NCBI GenBank assembly: GCA_963698645.1
Contig: CAVORP010000007.1
Span: 682,001-746,000, forward strand
DNA: 64,000 nt
From: Ovoidimarina sp963698645
Lineage (GTDB): Bacteria; Pseudomonadota; Alphaproteobacteria; Rhodobacterales; Rhodobacteraceae
Reading direction: 5' to 3'
Shown here: piece after piece, positions 56,243 to 64,000 of the stretch
Position numbering within the stretch: position 1 is the stretch's first letter
How the letters are laid out: every line of letters starts with the position of its first letter
Position numbers and translations under genes: made by a program
The notes under the pieces: generated by a model
Told to the model about the DNA's origin: nothing
Seen by the model: only the letters and a program-made list of their open reading frames with translations
Databases searched by the model: none

Positions 56243-57676
56243 ATGGCAGCGAAATGGACAAGTTTCGTCATTCTTGCCGACATGCGCACCGGATCGAATG
56301 CGCTTGAGGAAAAGCTGAACGCATTTCGCGAACTGGTTTGCCACGGTGAGTTGTTCAACCCGCATTTCGTGGGGGTTCCGAAACAGAAGGCATTGTTCGG
56401 CATCACCATGAAAGTGCGCGAAGCTGATCCGGGTGCCATGATCCGATCAATGCGTGAACAGACTGAAGGACTTGGTGGTTTCCGACTTTTCTCGGACCAT
56501 GACCAGCGTGCGCTGGATTTGTGCCTTTCCGACCGATCCTGTGCCAAGATCGTGCTGACGCGAAATCCGCTTGCCAGCTATGTCTCACTCAAGATTGCGC
56601 GAAAGACAGGTCAATGGTGGCTCGGCGATCTCAGTTCGGCGAAAGCCGGTATGACACGTTTCGATGCAGTGGAATTCGCAGAATACCGGGCGGCGCGCGC
56701 CGACCATTTGAACCTGGTACGGGAACGCCTCCAGAAATCCGGCCAGACGGCCTTCTGGATCGATAGCGAGGAAATCGACAACGCCGAGATCATTGCAGGT
56801 CTGGCGCGATTTCTTGGCGCCAGGGATGAGCAGCTGCCGATCCGGACGGGTCGGCGCCAGAACCCTGTCCCGATGTCCGAGAAGGTCGAGAATTACGAAG
56901 AGATGAAAGCTGCCCTGGTGTCGGAAGATCCTTTCGGCGTCGATTTCTTGCCAGACCATGAGCCCGCGCGTGGTCCGAATGTGCCTGCTTTCCTCGCGTG
57001 TCGGAGTGTTCCGCTGCTATACATGCCGATCAAATGCGCATCTGATCGGATCGTTCGGGAATGGATGTCCCGCCTCGACGGTGTTTCCGAGAGTGATCTC
57101 GAACAGGGGTTCACTCAGAAAACCCTTCGCCGCTGGAAGCGTCAGAACAAGGACCATCAAAGTTTCACAGTTGTCACGCATCCGCTGGAGCGGGCGCACG
57201 AAGCCTTTTGCCGGTTCATCATGCCGGTCGAGGAAGGAGCCTTCACGGGAATTCGCGAGACGCTTCGGCGAAGCTATGGCGTTCCGCTCCCCGATGATCC
57301 GAACGATCCGGGATACGACCGCGCATCGCATCATGCGGCGGTTCTGGCCTTCTTGGTCTTTCTCAAGGGCAATCTGGCGGGCCAGACATCAATCCGGGTG
57401 GATTCCGCGTGGGCTTCGCAATTCGCGACGCTTCAGGGGATCTCGGGGTTTTGCATTGCCGATAGGGTATTGCGTGGTGAACGGCTGGATCAGGATCTGA
57501 AGGCCCTCTTGCCAAATGGGGCAAGGAATTCGCCCCCGGTCCCGGCCGTTCCGTCGGGGACGTTCGCACTGGCCGATATCTATTCGAAGGAATTGGAGCG
57601 CGCCGCGCGCTCCGCATACCAGCGCGACTACCTGATGTTTGGCTACGGGCCCTGGAAGCCGGATCAGGCCGCCTGA
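56243..57676 (+). CDS. Two-part PAPS-type sulfotransferase (Stf0-like plus sulfotransferase-2-like half)
   Basis: The N-terminal half (about residues 1-230) has the 5'-phosphosulfate loop LADMRTGSNALEEKLNA and the 3'-phosphate motif KIVLTRNPLASYVSLKIA, as in Stf0/NodH-type sulfotransferases. The second half (about 255-475) has a loop-like start LLYMPIKCASDRIVREWM and FTVVTHPLERAHEAFCRFI, which resembles carbohydrate sulfotransferases of the Sulfotransfer_2 type. Its first Lys matches a P-loop, but other residues are divergent. A single protein of 477 residues with both parts is unusual. It likely adds sulfate to the glycan built by the preceding genes. Confidence 0.82.
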   Translation: MAAKWTSFVILADMRTGSNALEEKLNAFRELVCHGELFNPHFVGVPKQKALFGITMKVREADPGAMIRSMREQTEGLGGFRLFSDHDQRALDLCLSDRSCAKIVLTRNPLASYVSLKIARKTGQWWLGDLSSAKAGMTRFDAVEFAEYRAARADHLNLVRERLQKSGQTAFWIDSEEIDNAEIIAGLARFLGARDEQLPIRTGRRQNPVPMSEKVENYEEMKAALVSEDPFGVDFLPDHEPARGPNVPAFLACRSVPLLYMPIKCASDRIVREWMSRLDGVSESDLEQGFTQKTLRRWKRQNKDHQSFTVVTHPLERAHEAFCRFIMPVEEGAFTGIRETLRRSYGVPLPDDPNDPGYDRASHHAAVLAFLVFLKGNLAGQTSIRVDSAWASQFATLQGISGFCIADRVLRGERLDQDLKALLPNGARNSPPVPAVPSGTFALADIYSKELERAARSAYQRDYLMFGYGPWKPDQAA

Positions 57677-58128
57677 GTCGATTGTTTGGCGGTCAGGATC
57701 GCATGCAGCGTCGCCGCATCGCTATTTGCGCGGAGCTTCGCACAAAGCGTCGGATCCCGCATCGTTCGCGAGACAAGCGCCAAGGCTTTCAGATGATCCA
57801 CGCCCGCATCTTCGGGTGCGAAGAGCGCGAAAACCAGATCGACTGGCAGGCGGTCAACCGCATCGAAATCTAGCGGCTTTTCGAGGCGAACAAATACGCC
57901 GGTCACCGCAGAGAGTTCGCTGGTGCGCGCATGGGGAAGGGCGATGCCATTGCCCACCCCGGTCGGACCAAGACTCTCGCGCGCCTGCAGCGCGTCAAAG
58001 GCAATTCCAGCGGGCAATCCATGGGCGGTTTCGATGATCTCGCCCAGCTCCTGAAACAGGCGCTTCTTGCTGGTGCATGCAGGGAGTACGCGAATAGCCT
58101 CTGGCGAGAGGAGTGACACAAGTTCCAT
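57664..58128 (-). CDS. ptsN: Nitrogen PTS enzyme IIA (EIIANtr)
   Basis: EIIANtr is the end of a regulatory phosphotransfer chain and acts on potassium transport, metabolism and stress. The phospho-acceptor is H66 in GIALPHARTSEL. The 154-residue length and the helix VDHLKALALVSRTMRD are standard. It is the last gene of the lptC-lptA-lptB-hpf-ptsN series on this strand, a conserved order. Its end overlaps the sulfotransferase stop by 13 bases (convergent). Confidence 0.93.
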   Translation of the reverse strand: MELVSLLSPEAIRVLPACTSKKRLFQELGEIIETAHGLPAGIAFDALQARESLGPTGVGNGIALPHARTSELSAVTGVFVRLEKPLDFDAVDRLPVDLVFALFAPEDAGVDHLKALALVSRTMRDPTLCAKLRANSDAATLHAILTAKQSTQAA

Positions 58129-58196
58129 TCAGGTTAGCTCTTTCCTTGGCACAGGGTCACCGTTCTCGGTCCGCCCCAGGTCAATTCGGTTTCCGG

Positions 58197-58766
58197 CTAG
58201 TTTGGGTTGATCCAGCCAATATTTCCGTCGTCGCGCCGATAGACGATATTCAGTCCGCTGTCCTGTTTTTCGTTGCGGAACACAAGAACCGGCGCTCCGG
58301 CAAGCTCCATCTGCATCACGGCCTCTCCAACGGTCAAAGACGGAATTTTGGTTTCCATCTCGGCGATAATGATCGGCTGAAGCGTATCCGGCTCCGATTC
58401 GTCCAACTCATCCGTTGCGGCGAGGATATAGGAGGATGCACCCATGAGTTCAACCGGTTGAACCCTGTCCCTATGATGGTCCTTCAGCCTGCGCTTGTAG
58501 CGCCGCAGTTGCTTTTCCATCTTCTCGGCACACTTGTCGAACGCGGAATAGATCTCTGTGTCATGCGCACGAGCCTGGGCAGTCAGTCCGGTCGAAAGAT
58601 GAACTACGGCTTCACAGACATATTCGTGTGCATCCTTTGAGAAGATCACGACCGCATCCGTAGGGCGACCGGCATACTTCTTTGCGACGTTGCCCAGTTC
58701 AGTCTCCACATGTGTCTGAAGCGCCATTCCAATGTCGATTTGCTTACCGCTAATCTGAAACCGCAT
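58197..58766 (-). CDS. hpf: Ribosome hibernation promoting factor (long form)
   Basis: Long-form HPF makes 100S ribosome dimers in stationary phase. The N-terminal RaiA-like domain (residues 1-100; FQISGKQIDIGMALQTHVE, HEYVCEAVVHLSTG) is followed by a linker and the C-terminal dimerisation domain (about 130-189; IIAEMETKIPSLTVGEAVMQ, VFRNEKQDSGLNIVYRRDDG). At 189 residues it is the long type common in alphaproteobacteria. The ATG has GGGAGG upstream. Confidence 0.93.
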   Translation of the reverse strand: MRFQISGKQIDIGMALQTHVETELGNVAKKYAGRPTDAVVIFSKDAHEYVCEAVVHLSTGLTAQARAHDTEIYSAFDKCAEKMEKQLRRYKRRLKDHHRDRVQPVELMGASSYILAATDELDESEPDTLQPIIIAEMETKIPSLTVGEAVMQMELAGAPVLVFRNEKQDSGLNIVYRRDDGNIGWINPN

Positions 58767-59055
58767 CGTTCCTCCCTCAGTCGTTTTGATCGGCCCTTCA
58801 GCCCCGAACAGGTCGTGGCAAATTTCCGATGATTGTTCTTATATGAGATGTGCCGGACCCGGTCATTCTCAGCTTGCCGCTTTCTTCATGACACAAGGCG
58901 ATGCCTCTGCGATCGATGTAAGTCTTGTCCGTCATCGAGATCATTTGGCGGCACTTCACGGTTGCTTGTCAATGATAACAGAACGGCGAACTGCAGGATT
59001 TCCTTTAGCCACAATATCTTGGGGAGCAGTCTCGGCGAAGTCACAAAAGACAAAG

Positions 59056-59813
59056 CTAACCAATCTTGAAATGCTGGCCCAGATAGACGCGGCGAACATT
59101 TTCATCCTCGATGACTTCCTCGGTGGTTCCGCTCATCAAAACCTGACCGTCATGCAGAATATACGCGCGATCCACGATCCCCAAGGTCTCGCGCACGTTG
59201 TGATCGGTGATCAGAACGCCAATTCCGCGATCCTTGAGATGGGCGACAAGGGTACGGATTTCACCGACCGCGATCGGATCGACACCTGCGAACGGCTCGT
59301 CGAGCAACAGGTACTTCGGGTCGGCCGCCAGACAGCGTGCGATTTCGGTCCTTCTGCGTTCGCCACCCGAAAGCGAAAGGGCCGGCGCGCGTCGCAAATG
59401 GGTGATCGAGAAATCCGAAAGTAGCTCGTCCAACCGCTCATGCCGCTTTGTCCGGTCCGGTTCCGATATCTCGAGAATCGCAAGAATGTTGTCTTCGACA
59501 CTCAGCCCCCGGAAAATCGAGACTTCCTGTGGCAGATATCCGATCCCGAGGCGCGCCCGACGGTACATCGGCAGCATTGTCACGTCACGCCCGTCCAGTA
59601 TGACCTGGCCGCCGTCAGGGGTGATCAGACCCGCCACGGCATAGAAACTCGTCGTCTTCCCCGATCCGTTCGGACCCAGAAGTGCAACCACCTCCCCCCT
59701 TTGAAGGGTCAGGCTTACATCCCGCAGAACCGGTCGTTTCCGATAGCTTTTTCGAAGACCAACGACCTGCAGGCCCGGGGTTCCCGGCGCCAGTCGCAGA
59801 TCGGCTTTGCCAT
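59056..59813 (-). CDS. lptB: LPS export ABC transporter ATPase LptB, one frameshift at the start
   Basis: LptB powers LPS removal from the inner membrane by LptFG. Walker A is LGPNGSGKTTS, the signature LSGGERRRTEIARC and Walker B YLLLDEPFAGVDP. The ATG at 59813 overlaps the lptA stop (TGATG) but is out of frame with the rest. Adding one A to the AAA run near 59808 gives MAKADLRLAPGTPGLQVVG and restores it. Without this the frame runs back into lptA. The domain itself is complete. Confidence 0.93.
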
Positions 59814-60316
59814 CAGTTGTTGTCCGTCTGAAAGACGGTTCGTACCCGACCTTCCATGACACCGGTGCCTGCGGCCAGATCCACAACCAGCCTGTCACCC
59901 GAAATCACCCCGGGACCCTGCGTCAGGATCACGTCGCCGGTCATGACAAGCGCGCCCTCTTCCGGACTATAGATCGCTTCGCGCGATTCCGCTGCATCGG
60001 TTCCGTTCGTGTAGGTCACGCCACCAGTGGCATGCATTTCTCGAATGTCTGTGGTGCCCCCATCGACCGCCTGACCATAGTCTATCTCGATCCGCCCGGC
60101 ACCAAGCCGCATCGACCCCTGTATCACTACGACATCGCCATCGAACACGGCGCGACCGTTTTCGTTCGCGATGCTCAGGCTGTTCGAAGAAACTTCGACA
60201 GGCAGGCTTGTGTCATGTTCGAGGCTGCCAAGATTGATACTTGTGCCCTGTGCCATGGCGACCGTCGCGGCAATGGCAATCAGCCCGGCCATCAATCCTG
60301 AAATCAAACGCGGCAC
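59813..60316 (-). CDS. lptA: LPS transport periplasmic protein LptA
   Basis: LptA forms the periplasmic bridge that carries LPS to the outer membrane. A signal peptide (SGLMAGLIAIAATVAMAQ) is followed by repeated beta-strand OstA-like segments: VSSNSLSIANENGRAVFDG, DVVVIQGSMRLGAGRIEI and EGALVMTGDVILTQGPGVI. The start is GTG at 60316. It is 11 bases after lptC and overlaps the lptB start. Length is 167 residues. Confidence 0.9.
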   Translation of the reverse strand: MPRLISGLMAGLIAIAATVAMAQGTSINLGSLEHDTSLPVEVSSNSLSIANENGRAVFDGDVVVIQGSMRLGAGRIEIDYGQAVDGGTTDIREMHATGGVTYTNGTDAAESREAIYSPEEGALVMTGDVILTQGPGVISGDRLVVDLAAGTGVMEGRVRTVFQTDNN

Positions 60317-60327
60317 GACGATATCCC

Positions 60328-60930
60328 CTATTTCCTCGGCTCATATACCAGTTTCACGCCGTCGTTGAAAACAAGAAGATTGCCCTCGGAATTCTCGCTG
60401 CTCAAGAGAAGTCCGCCGGCCTCGAGCGTTCCGAAGGGTGCTTCGCCCCGAACAGCGCCATCCGTCTGTGCATAGGTCTCGTTGAGGCGCGTCATGAGGT
60501 CCTTGGTGAGAACGTGAAAGCCATCCGAGGTATCCACTGAAACCACACCTTCGAAGAAAGCTGTGTTTCCGGCGACATCGATCTGCCCCTTGGGAGCCGC
60601 CGCCTGAATGATCCGGCCTGACGGGGTCTCGATCCGTCCGGTGATTTCGTCGGCGACAAGGGTATTCGGGTCATTCGGGGTCGGGACCACCTCCTTGGCG
60701 CGCAGGATCACCTCCGATCCATCACTCGTCAGCCCGAGGAATTCGGGCGCGGCAAGCCGTTCCCCCGGCGTATCCGGTCCACCATCGGTGAGAAACGGGA
60801 TCTCGCGCTGTCCGTCATTTTCACGCGCGAAAAAAACAACGGTGGATAGGATTGCAAGAGCCGCGAGAGGCAGGATGATCTTCAGCCATGCGACCAGATG
60901 CGAGTAGAAGTTTTCAAATGCCATTGGCAT
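60328..60930 (-). CDS. lptC: LPS export protein LptC
   Basis: LptC is the membrane-anchored link between LptBFG and LptA. One N-terminal helix (LKIILPLAALAILSTVVFFA, about residues 16-36) anchors a periplasmic beta-jellyroll with GRIIQAAAPKGQID, NTAFFEGVVSVDTSDGFHVL and LVFNDGVKLVYEP. The 200-residue size agrees with alphaproteobacterial LptC. It starts the lpt operon, 28 bases after the RNase D gene on the same strand. Confidence 0.9.
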   Translation of the reverse strand: MPMAFENFYSHLVAWLKIILPLAALAILSTVVFFARENDGQREIPFLTDGGPDTPGERLAAPEFLGLTSDGSEVILRAKEVVPTPNDPNTLVADEITGRIETPSGRIIQAAAPKGQIDVAGNTAFFEGVVSVDTSDGFHVLTKDLMTRLNETYAQTDGAVRGEAPFGTLEAGGLLLSSENSEGNLLVFNDGVKLVYEPRK

Positions 60931-60957
60931 GGCCCCGGAAATGGGTGAGCGCGCGGA

Positions 60958-61569
60958 TCAATGAGTGAATATGTCTATTTCGGGCCAACCGGCCAGATCC
61001 AGTTTGGCGCGCGTCGGAAGGAACTCGAAGCAGGCCTGAGCCAATTCCATCCGACCTTCCCGACCAAGCCGCTCGTCGAGCTTTTCCCGCAGGCGGTGCA
61101 GGTAGAGCACATCCGAGGCAGCATAGTCCAATTGGCCTTTCGTAAGTTCCGGCGCGCCCCAATCGCTCATTTGCTGAAGCTTGGAGATGTCGACCTTCAG
61201 CAACTCCTCAAGGAGGTTCTTCAGCCCGTGCCGATCCGTATAGGTTCGGATCAGTTTCGAGGCGATCTTGGTGCAATAGACAGGTTCGGCAAGCGCGCCG
61301 AACGCGTTGTAGAGAGCGGCAATATCGAAGCGACCGAAATGAAATAGTTTCAGGATGTCGGGATTGGTCAGAAGTCGCGCCAGATTGGGCGCCTCGGTCT
61401 GACCCGGCGCGATCTGGACGAGGTGCGCATTTCCGTCCCCGCCCGAAAGTTGCACCAGGCACAGCCGGTCACGCATCGGGTTCAGGCCCATCGTCTCGCA
61501 GTCGATGGCAACCACCGGCCCAAGATCAAGTTCGTCAGGAAGGTCGCTCTGATAAAGATGGTTCGCCAA
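60958..61569 (-). CDS. rnd: Ribonuclease D (DEDD-family 3'-5' exonuclease)
   Basis: This short RNase D trims 3' ends of tRNA and other stable RNAs. The acidic catalytic residues are in VAIDCETMGLNP, HFGRFDIAALYN and YAASDVLYLHRL. It has no C-terminal HRDC domain, as is usual for the alphaproteobacterial short form (203 residues). I chose TTG at 61569, with GAGAGG 8 bases upstream, giving LANHLYQSDLP. Longer in-frame starts exist but add unconserved residues. It is directly upstream of lptC. Confidence 0.9.
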   Translation of the reverse strand: MANHLYQSDLPDELDLGPVVAIDCETMGLNPMRDRLCLVQLSGGDGNAHLVQIAPGQTEAPNLARLLTNPDILKLFHFGRFDIAALYNAFGALAEPVYCTKIASKLIRTYTDRHGLKNLLEELLKVDISKLQQMSDWGAPELTKGQLDYAASDVLYLHRLREKLDERLGREGRMELAQACFEFLPTRAKLDLAGWPEIDIFTH

Positions 61570-61665
61570 GGAATAAGCCTCTCTGCCGTTGCGCATTGCG
61601 ATACGGTGTTTGGGCTGCGAACTCAACTGCGCTGAGCGCGTCGGGGCGGAGGATTGCCCGGCACT

Positions 61666-62991
61666 TCAGGCGTGAATCGCCGTCTCGATGGCCACCGAGA
61701 GCTTATCGACGAGTTCGCCGATCTGATTGTCATCGATAATGAAGGGGGGCGCGAGAAGGACGTGATCGCCGTTCTTCCCGTCGATCGTGCCGCTCATCGG
61801 ATAACAGATCAGCCCCGCATCGAAGGCCGCCGTCTTGATCCGCGCCGCGATCTTGCGCGCGGGGTCGAATGGTTCCTTCGTCTCGCGGTCTGCCACCAGT
61901 TCAAGTCCCTGGAACAGGCCCCGTCCGCGGATATCCCCGATATGGGGATGTTGTCCGAACCGTGCCTCCAGCGCCGCCATCAATTTGCTGCCCTGCCCCT
62001 TTGCGCGCGGGACGAGATCCCGTTCCAGCATGGCGTTCACCACGGCCACGCCTGCGGCCGCCGCAACCGGATGGCCGAGATAGGTATGACCGTGCTGAAA
62101 GAAGCCGCTGCCATTCTCGATCGCATCGTAGATCTTGCGGCTACACAGCATCGCACCGATCGGCTGGTACCCCGCGCCAAGGCCCTTCGCGATGCATAGA
62201 ATATCGGGCGAAACGCCCTCCTGTTCGCATGCAAACAGGCTGCCCGTCCGGCCCATTCCGCACATCACCTCGTCGAGGATCAGAAGGATTCCGTATTGGT
62301 CACAGATCTCGCGGACGCGTTTGAAATAGCCGGGCGCGGCTGTGAGCGCCCCGGCGGTGGCCCCCACGACGGGTTCGGCGGCGAATGCCATGACGTTTTC
62401 GGGGCCGACGAGAAGCAGTTCTTTTTCCAGAAGGTTCGCTGCCCGCAATCCGTATTCTTCGGGTGTCTCGTCGTCGCGTTTGAGGCGGTATTCATAGCAA
62501 GGGTCGATATGGCTCATGTCGATCAGCAGGGGGCCGAACTGCGCCCGTCTCCATGCATTGCCACCTGCCGAAAGCGCCCCCATCGTATTGCCGTGATAGC
62601 TTTGCTTTCGGGCAATCACTCTTCCGCGACCCGGTTGCCCGATCTCGACAAAATACTGCCGGGCAAGCTTGAGCGCGGCCTCCATCGCCTCCGAACCTCC
62701 GGACACAAGATAGACCCGGTCAAGATCGCCGGGCGCATGTTCGATCAACAGATCGGCCAGAGTCTCGGCAGGTTCCGAGGTGAAGAAACCGGTATGGGCA
62801 TAGGCCAGTGTATCGAGTTGCGCTTTGATCGCGTCGATGATCGTTCGGTCACCATGCCCGAGACAGGACACTGCCGCCCCCCCAGATCCATCCAGATACT
62901 GCTTGCCGCTTGCGTCATAGAGGTAGCATCCCTCGCCCCGCACCGCGACGGGCGGAAGCTGCTTCGTATGGCGTGGAAAAATATGCGACAT
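61666..62991 (-). CDS. Class III (omega) aminotransferase
   Basis: This is a PLP-dependent transaminase of the aspartate-aminotransferase superfamily fold type I, class III. The 441-residue protein has LVSGGSEAMEAALKLAR, the HGNTMGALS region, ILDEVMCGMGRTG with the PLP-binding Asp, and the PLP lysine in IAKGLGAGYQP. The amino donor is likely an amine or omega-amino acid, such as beta-alanine, taurine or a polyamine; which one cannot be told. GGAG lies just upstream of the ATG. It follows a C45-type hydrolase by 9 bases. Confidence 0.9.
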   Translation of the reverse strand: MSHIFPRHTKQLPPVAVRGEGCYLYDASGKQYLDGSGGAAVSCLGHGDRTIIDAIKAQLDTLAYAHTGFFTSEPAETLADLLIEHAPGDLDRVYLVSGGSEAMEAALKLARQYFVEIGQPGRGRVIARKQSYHGNTMGALSAGGNAWRRAQFGPLLIDMSHIDPCYEYRLKRDDETPEEYGLRAANLLEKELLLVGPENVMAFAAEPVVGATAGALTAAPGYFKRVREICDQYGILLILDEVMCGMGRTGSLFACEQEGVSPDILCIAKGLGAGYQPIGAMLCSRKIYDAIENGSGFFQHGHTYLGHPVAAAAGVAVVNAMLERDLVPRAKGQGSKLMAALEARFGQHPHIGDIRGRGLFQGLELVADRETKEPFDPARKIAARIKTAAFDAGLICYPMSGTIDGKNGDHVLLAPPFIIDDNQIGELVDKLSVAIETAIHA

Positions 62992-63000
62992 CGGGGTCTC

Positions 63001-63973
63001 CTAAGCGGCGCCCGGGATTTGAACCCTGCGGCCACCTTCCTGAAAATTGTCCATCGCAAGAACTCCAGACCGTGCCGGGCCAGCGTATTTCCATCTGCCC
63101 GAGGCGGGGCCGGTAGACGGCTGTGTAGAGCGTTCCGAACCCCACGTCGAACGCTGTCGAATAGAGCGGAGGCCGAAGAAAGGCGCCGATGAATTTCTCC
63201 TCGGGATCGCGGTGCAGGGTCAGACGCTGGAGCAGAAAGCGCTCGCGTTCCACGGTTGCGGTGAAGCGCGCGTGACTGACCCACTCGACGTTTTCCTGAT
63301 GGTTGGTGGCAACGGCTGCATGGGTGATAAGCGCCGGACGATCGGGCGCCATCATCGCGGTGAGATAGTTGCGCTTGGCATCAAGAACGGTGACGTTGTA
63401 GCTCATATGCGTCGGCACGCGTGCCAGAACCTTGCCAGCCTCTTCCGCCGTTTCGCAGGTCTGAAGGACATAGCGCAGGATAAGTGGCACGCCAAAACCA
63501 TCGCCGACCACACGTCTTCCGCCAAAGGTCAGCGAAATGGAAAGGCCCGCCTCGTTCATCCCGTCAACCATCCCCCACAGCCCGTCCGAAGTCCCCATGA
63601 CACGGCGACCTTGCCAGTTGGTGTGCAGGATCAGGCTGTCGAACGCATTGGGATCGTAGTCGTAGTTCCGGACCATCACGGGCTCTTTGCCAGGCCAGAT
63701 CGCCTGTGAGCAGCCGGCCAGATACGGGGGCGGGCAATAGAAGCTGAGGAACCGCGCTGCCTGATCGCCACCACCGGCCAGTTCGCACAATTCGTCGTAT
63801 AGCGGCAGGATCTCTGGCATATGCTCGCCCAAGGCACGGCGGCATTCAAGATAACTCGGCCGTGCTGCGTCACCCTCCTTGAGCCACCAGCGCTTGTAAT
63901 CCGGCCAATACTCGGCAAAGAGCCCGGCCCATTTCGGACCGGGCGAATCTTCGCTGAGGGCGCGCCAGAGCAA
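63001..63973 (-). CDS. C45-type NTN hydrolase (acyl-CoA:6-APA acyltransferase-like), one frameshift near the end
   Basis: The protein resembles peptidase family C45, whose members self-cleave before a Cys and then break amide bonds. The likely nucleophile is the Cys in YLAGCSQAIW near residue 88, followed by the typical VMVRNYDYDPNAFD. The first 85 residues would be the cleaved propeptide. As written, the end runs into the aminotransferase gene; a break near 63058 restores MDNFQEGGRRVQIPGAA and a stop at 63001. No ATG fits; TTG at 63973 has AGGGA upstream and an in-frame stop just before it. Confidence 0.75.
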
Positions 63974-64000
63974 TGTCCCTACCTACATGATCTTGAAGGC

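Noticed and set aside
58786..59424. A plus-strand open frame of 212 codons across the hpf-lptB gap
   Set aside because: Most of it is antisense to lptB; the first 270 bases show no family features and no good ribosome site.
61666..62991. A plus-strand open frame of 298 codons (62296-63192) opposite the aminotransferase
   Set aside because: It is antisense to an intact enzyme with clear PLP motifs and has no motifs of its own.
1..64000. CRISPR arrays, tRNA or rRNA genes, insertion sequences, prophage or integrase genes
   Set aside because: I looked for repeat-spacer patterns, tRNA-like cloverleaf arms, transposase motifs and long terminal repeats and saw none.

Overview
The window looks like a chromosomal segment of a Roseobacter-group bacterium (Rhodobacterales, Alphaproteobacteria). 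The evidence is the GC-rich coding bias, the gene neighbourhoods (rimP-nusA-ylxR-infB; secA facing ppiC-argJ-mutT; lptC-lptA-lptB-hpf-ptsN; dnaK-dnaJ), an Irr-type iron operator in front of mbfA, and the protein families present. I see no rRNA, tRNA, CRISPR, phage or transposase. No stretch above 300 bases lacks a gene; the longest gap is 58767-59055.

Layout. 1-3.4 kb: a partial M48 protease, a DUF898 membrane protein and argG. 3.5-7.6 kb: a Lys/Glu-rich secreted protein, ilvA, and a divergent Hpt / response-regulator-phosphatase pair. 7.2-11 kb: two Nudix hydrolases, hslO, a CCA-adding enzyme and a LysE exporter. 11.1-16.8 kb: a paired half-size ABC exporter, an RNA methyltransferase and a bacterial sodium channel. 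16.8-20.5 kb: envelope genes (two L,D-transpeptidase-fold proteins, a CAP lipoprotein), mbfA and a 60-residue exported peptide. 20.5-28 kb: hemH, a methyltransferase, comF, grxC, a nitrilase-family amidase, a MarR regulator, ubiG, pip and a lone solute-binding protein. 28-33.5 kb: the rimP operon. 33.6-40 kb: an acyltransferase, mutT, argJ, ppiC and secA. 40.2-47.7 kb: a membrane-anchored unknown, a PstS-like/OmpA fusion, radC, dnaJ, dnaK and alkB. 47.7-57.7 kb: a polysaccharide locus. 57.7-61.6 kb: ptsN, hpf, lptB, lptA, lptC and rnd. 61.7-64 kb: a class III aminotransferase and a C45-type NTN hydrolase.

The most system-like region is 48.3-57.7 kb. It combines a capsule-type ABC-2 permease, galU, four different glycosyltransferases, a two-part PAPS-type sulfotransferase and cysQ, whose product removes the PAP left by sulfotransferases. 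I read it as a locus for a sulfated surface glycan. Regulatory sites I can support are an Irr box at mbfA, two matching heat-shock promoters (dnaK, hslO), a promoter followed by an intrinsic terminator in the rimP leader, and a strong hairpin between dnaK and dnaJ.

Caution on quality: about 25 genes, including secA, nusA, ubiG, argJ, hemH, dnaJ, galU and lptB, are broken by single-base indels, roughly fifty in total and densest between about 21.5 and 26 kb. In each case the next frame continues the same protein. Essential genes cannot all be dead, so I treat these as sequence or assembly errors. Each is annotated as one gene with the break positions given.
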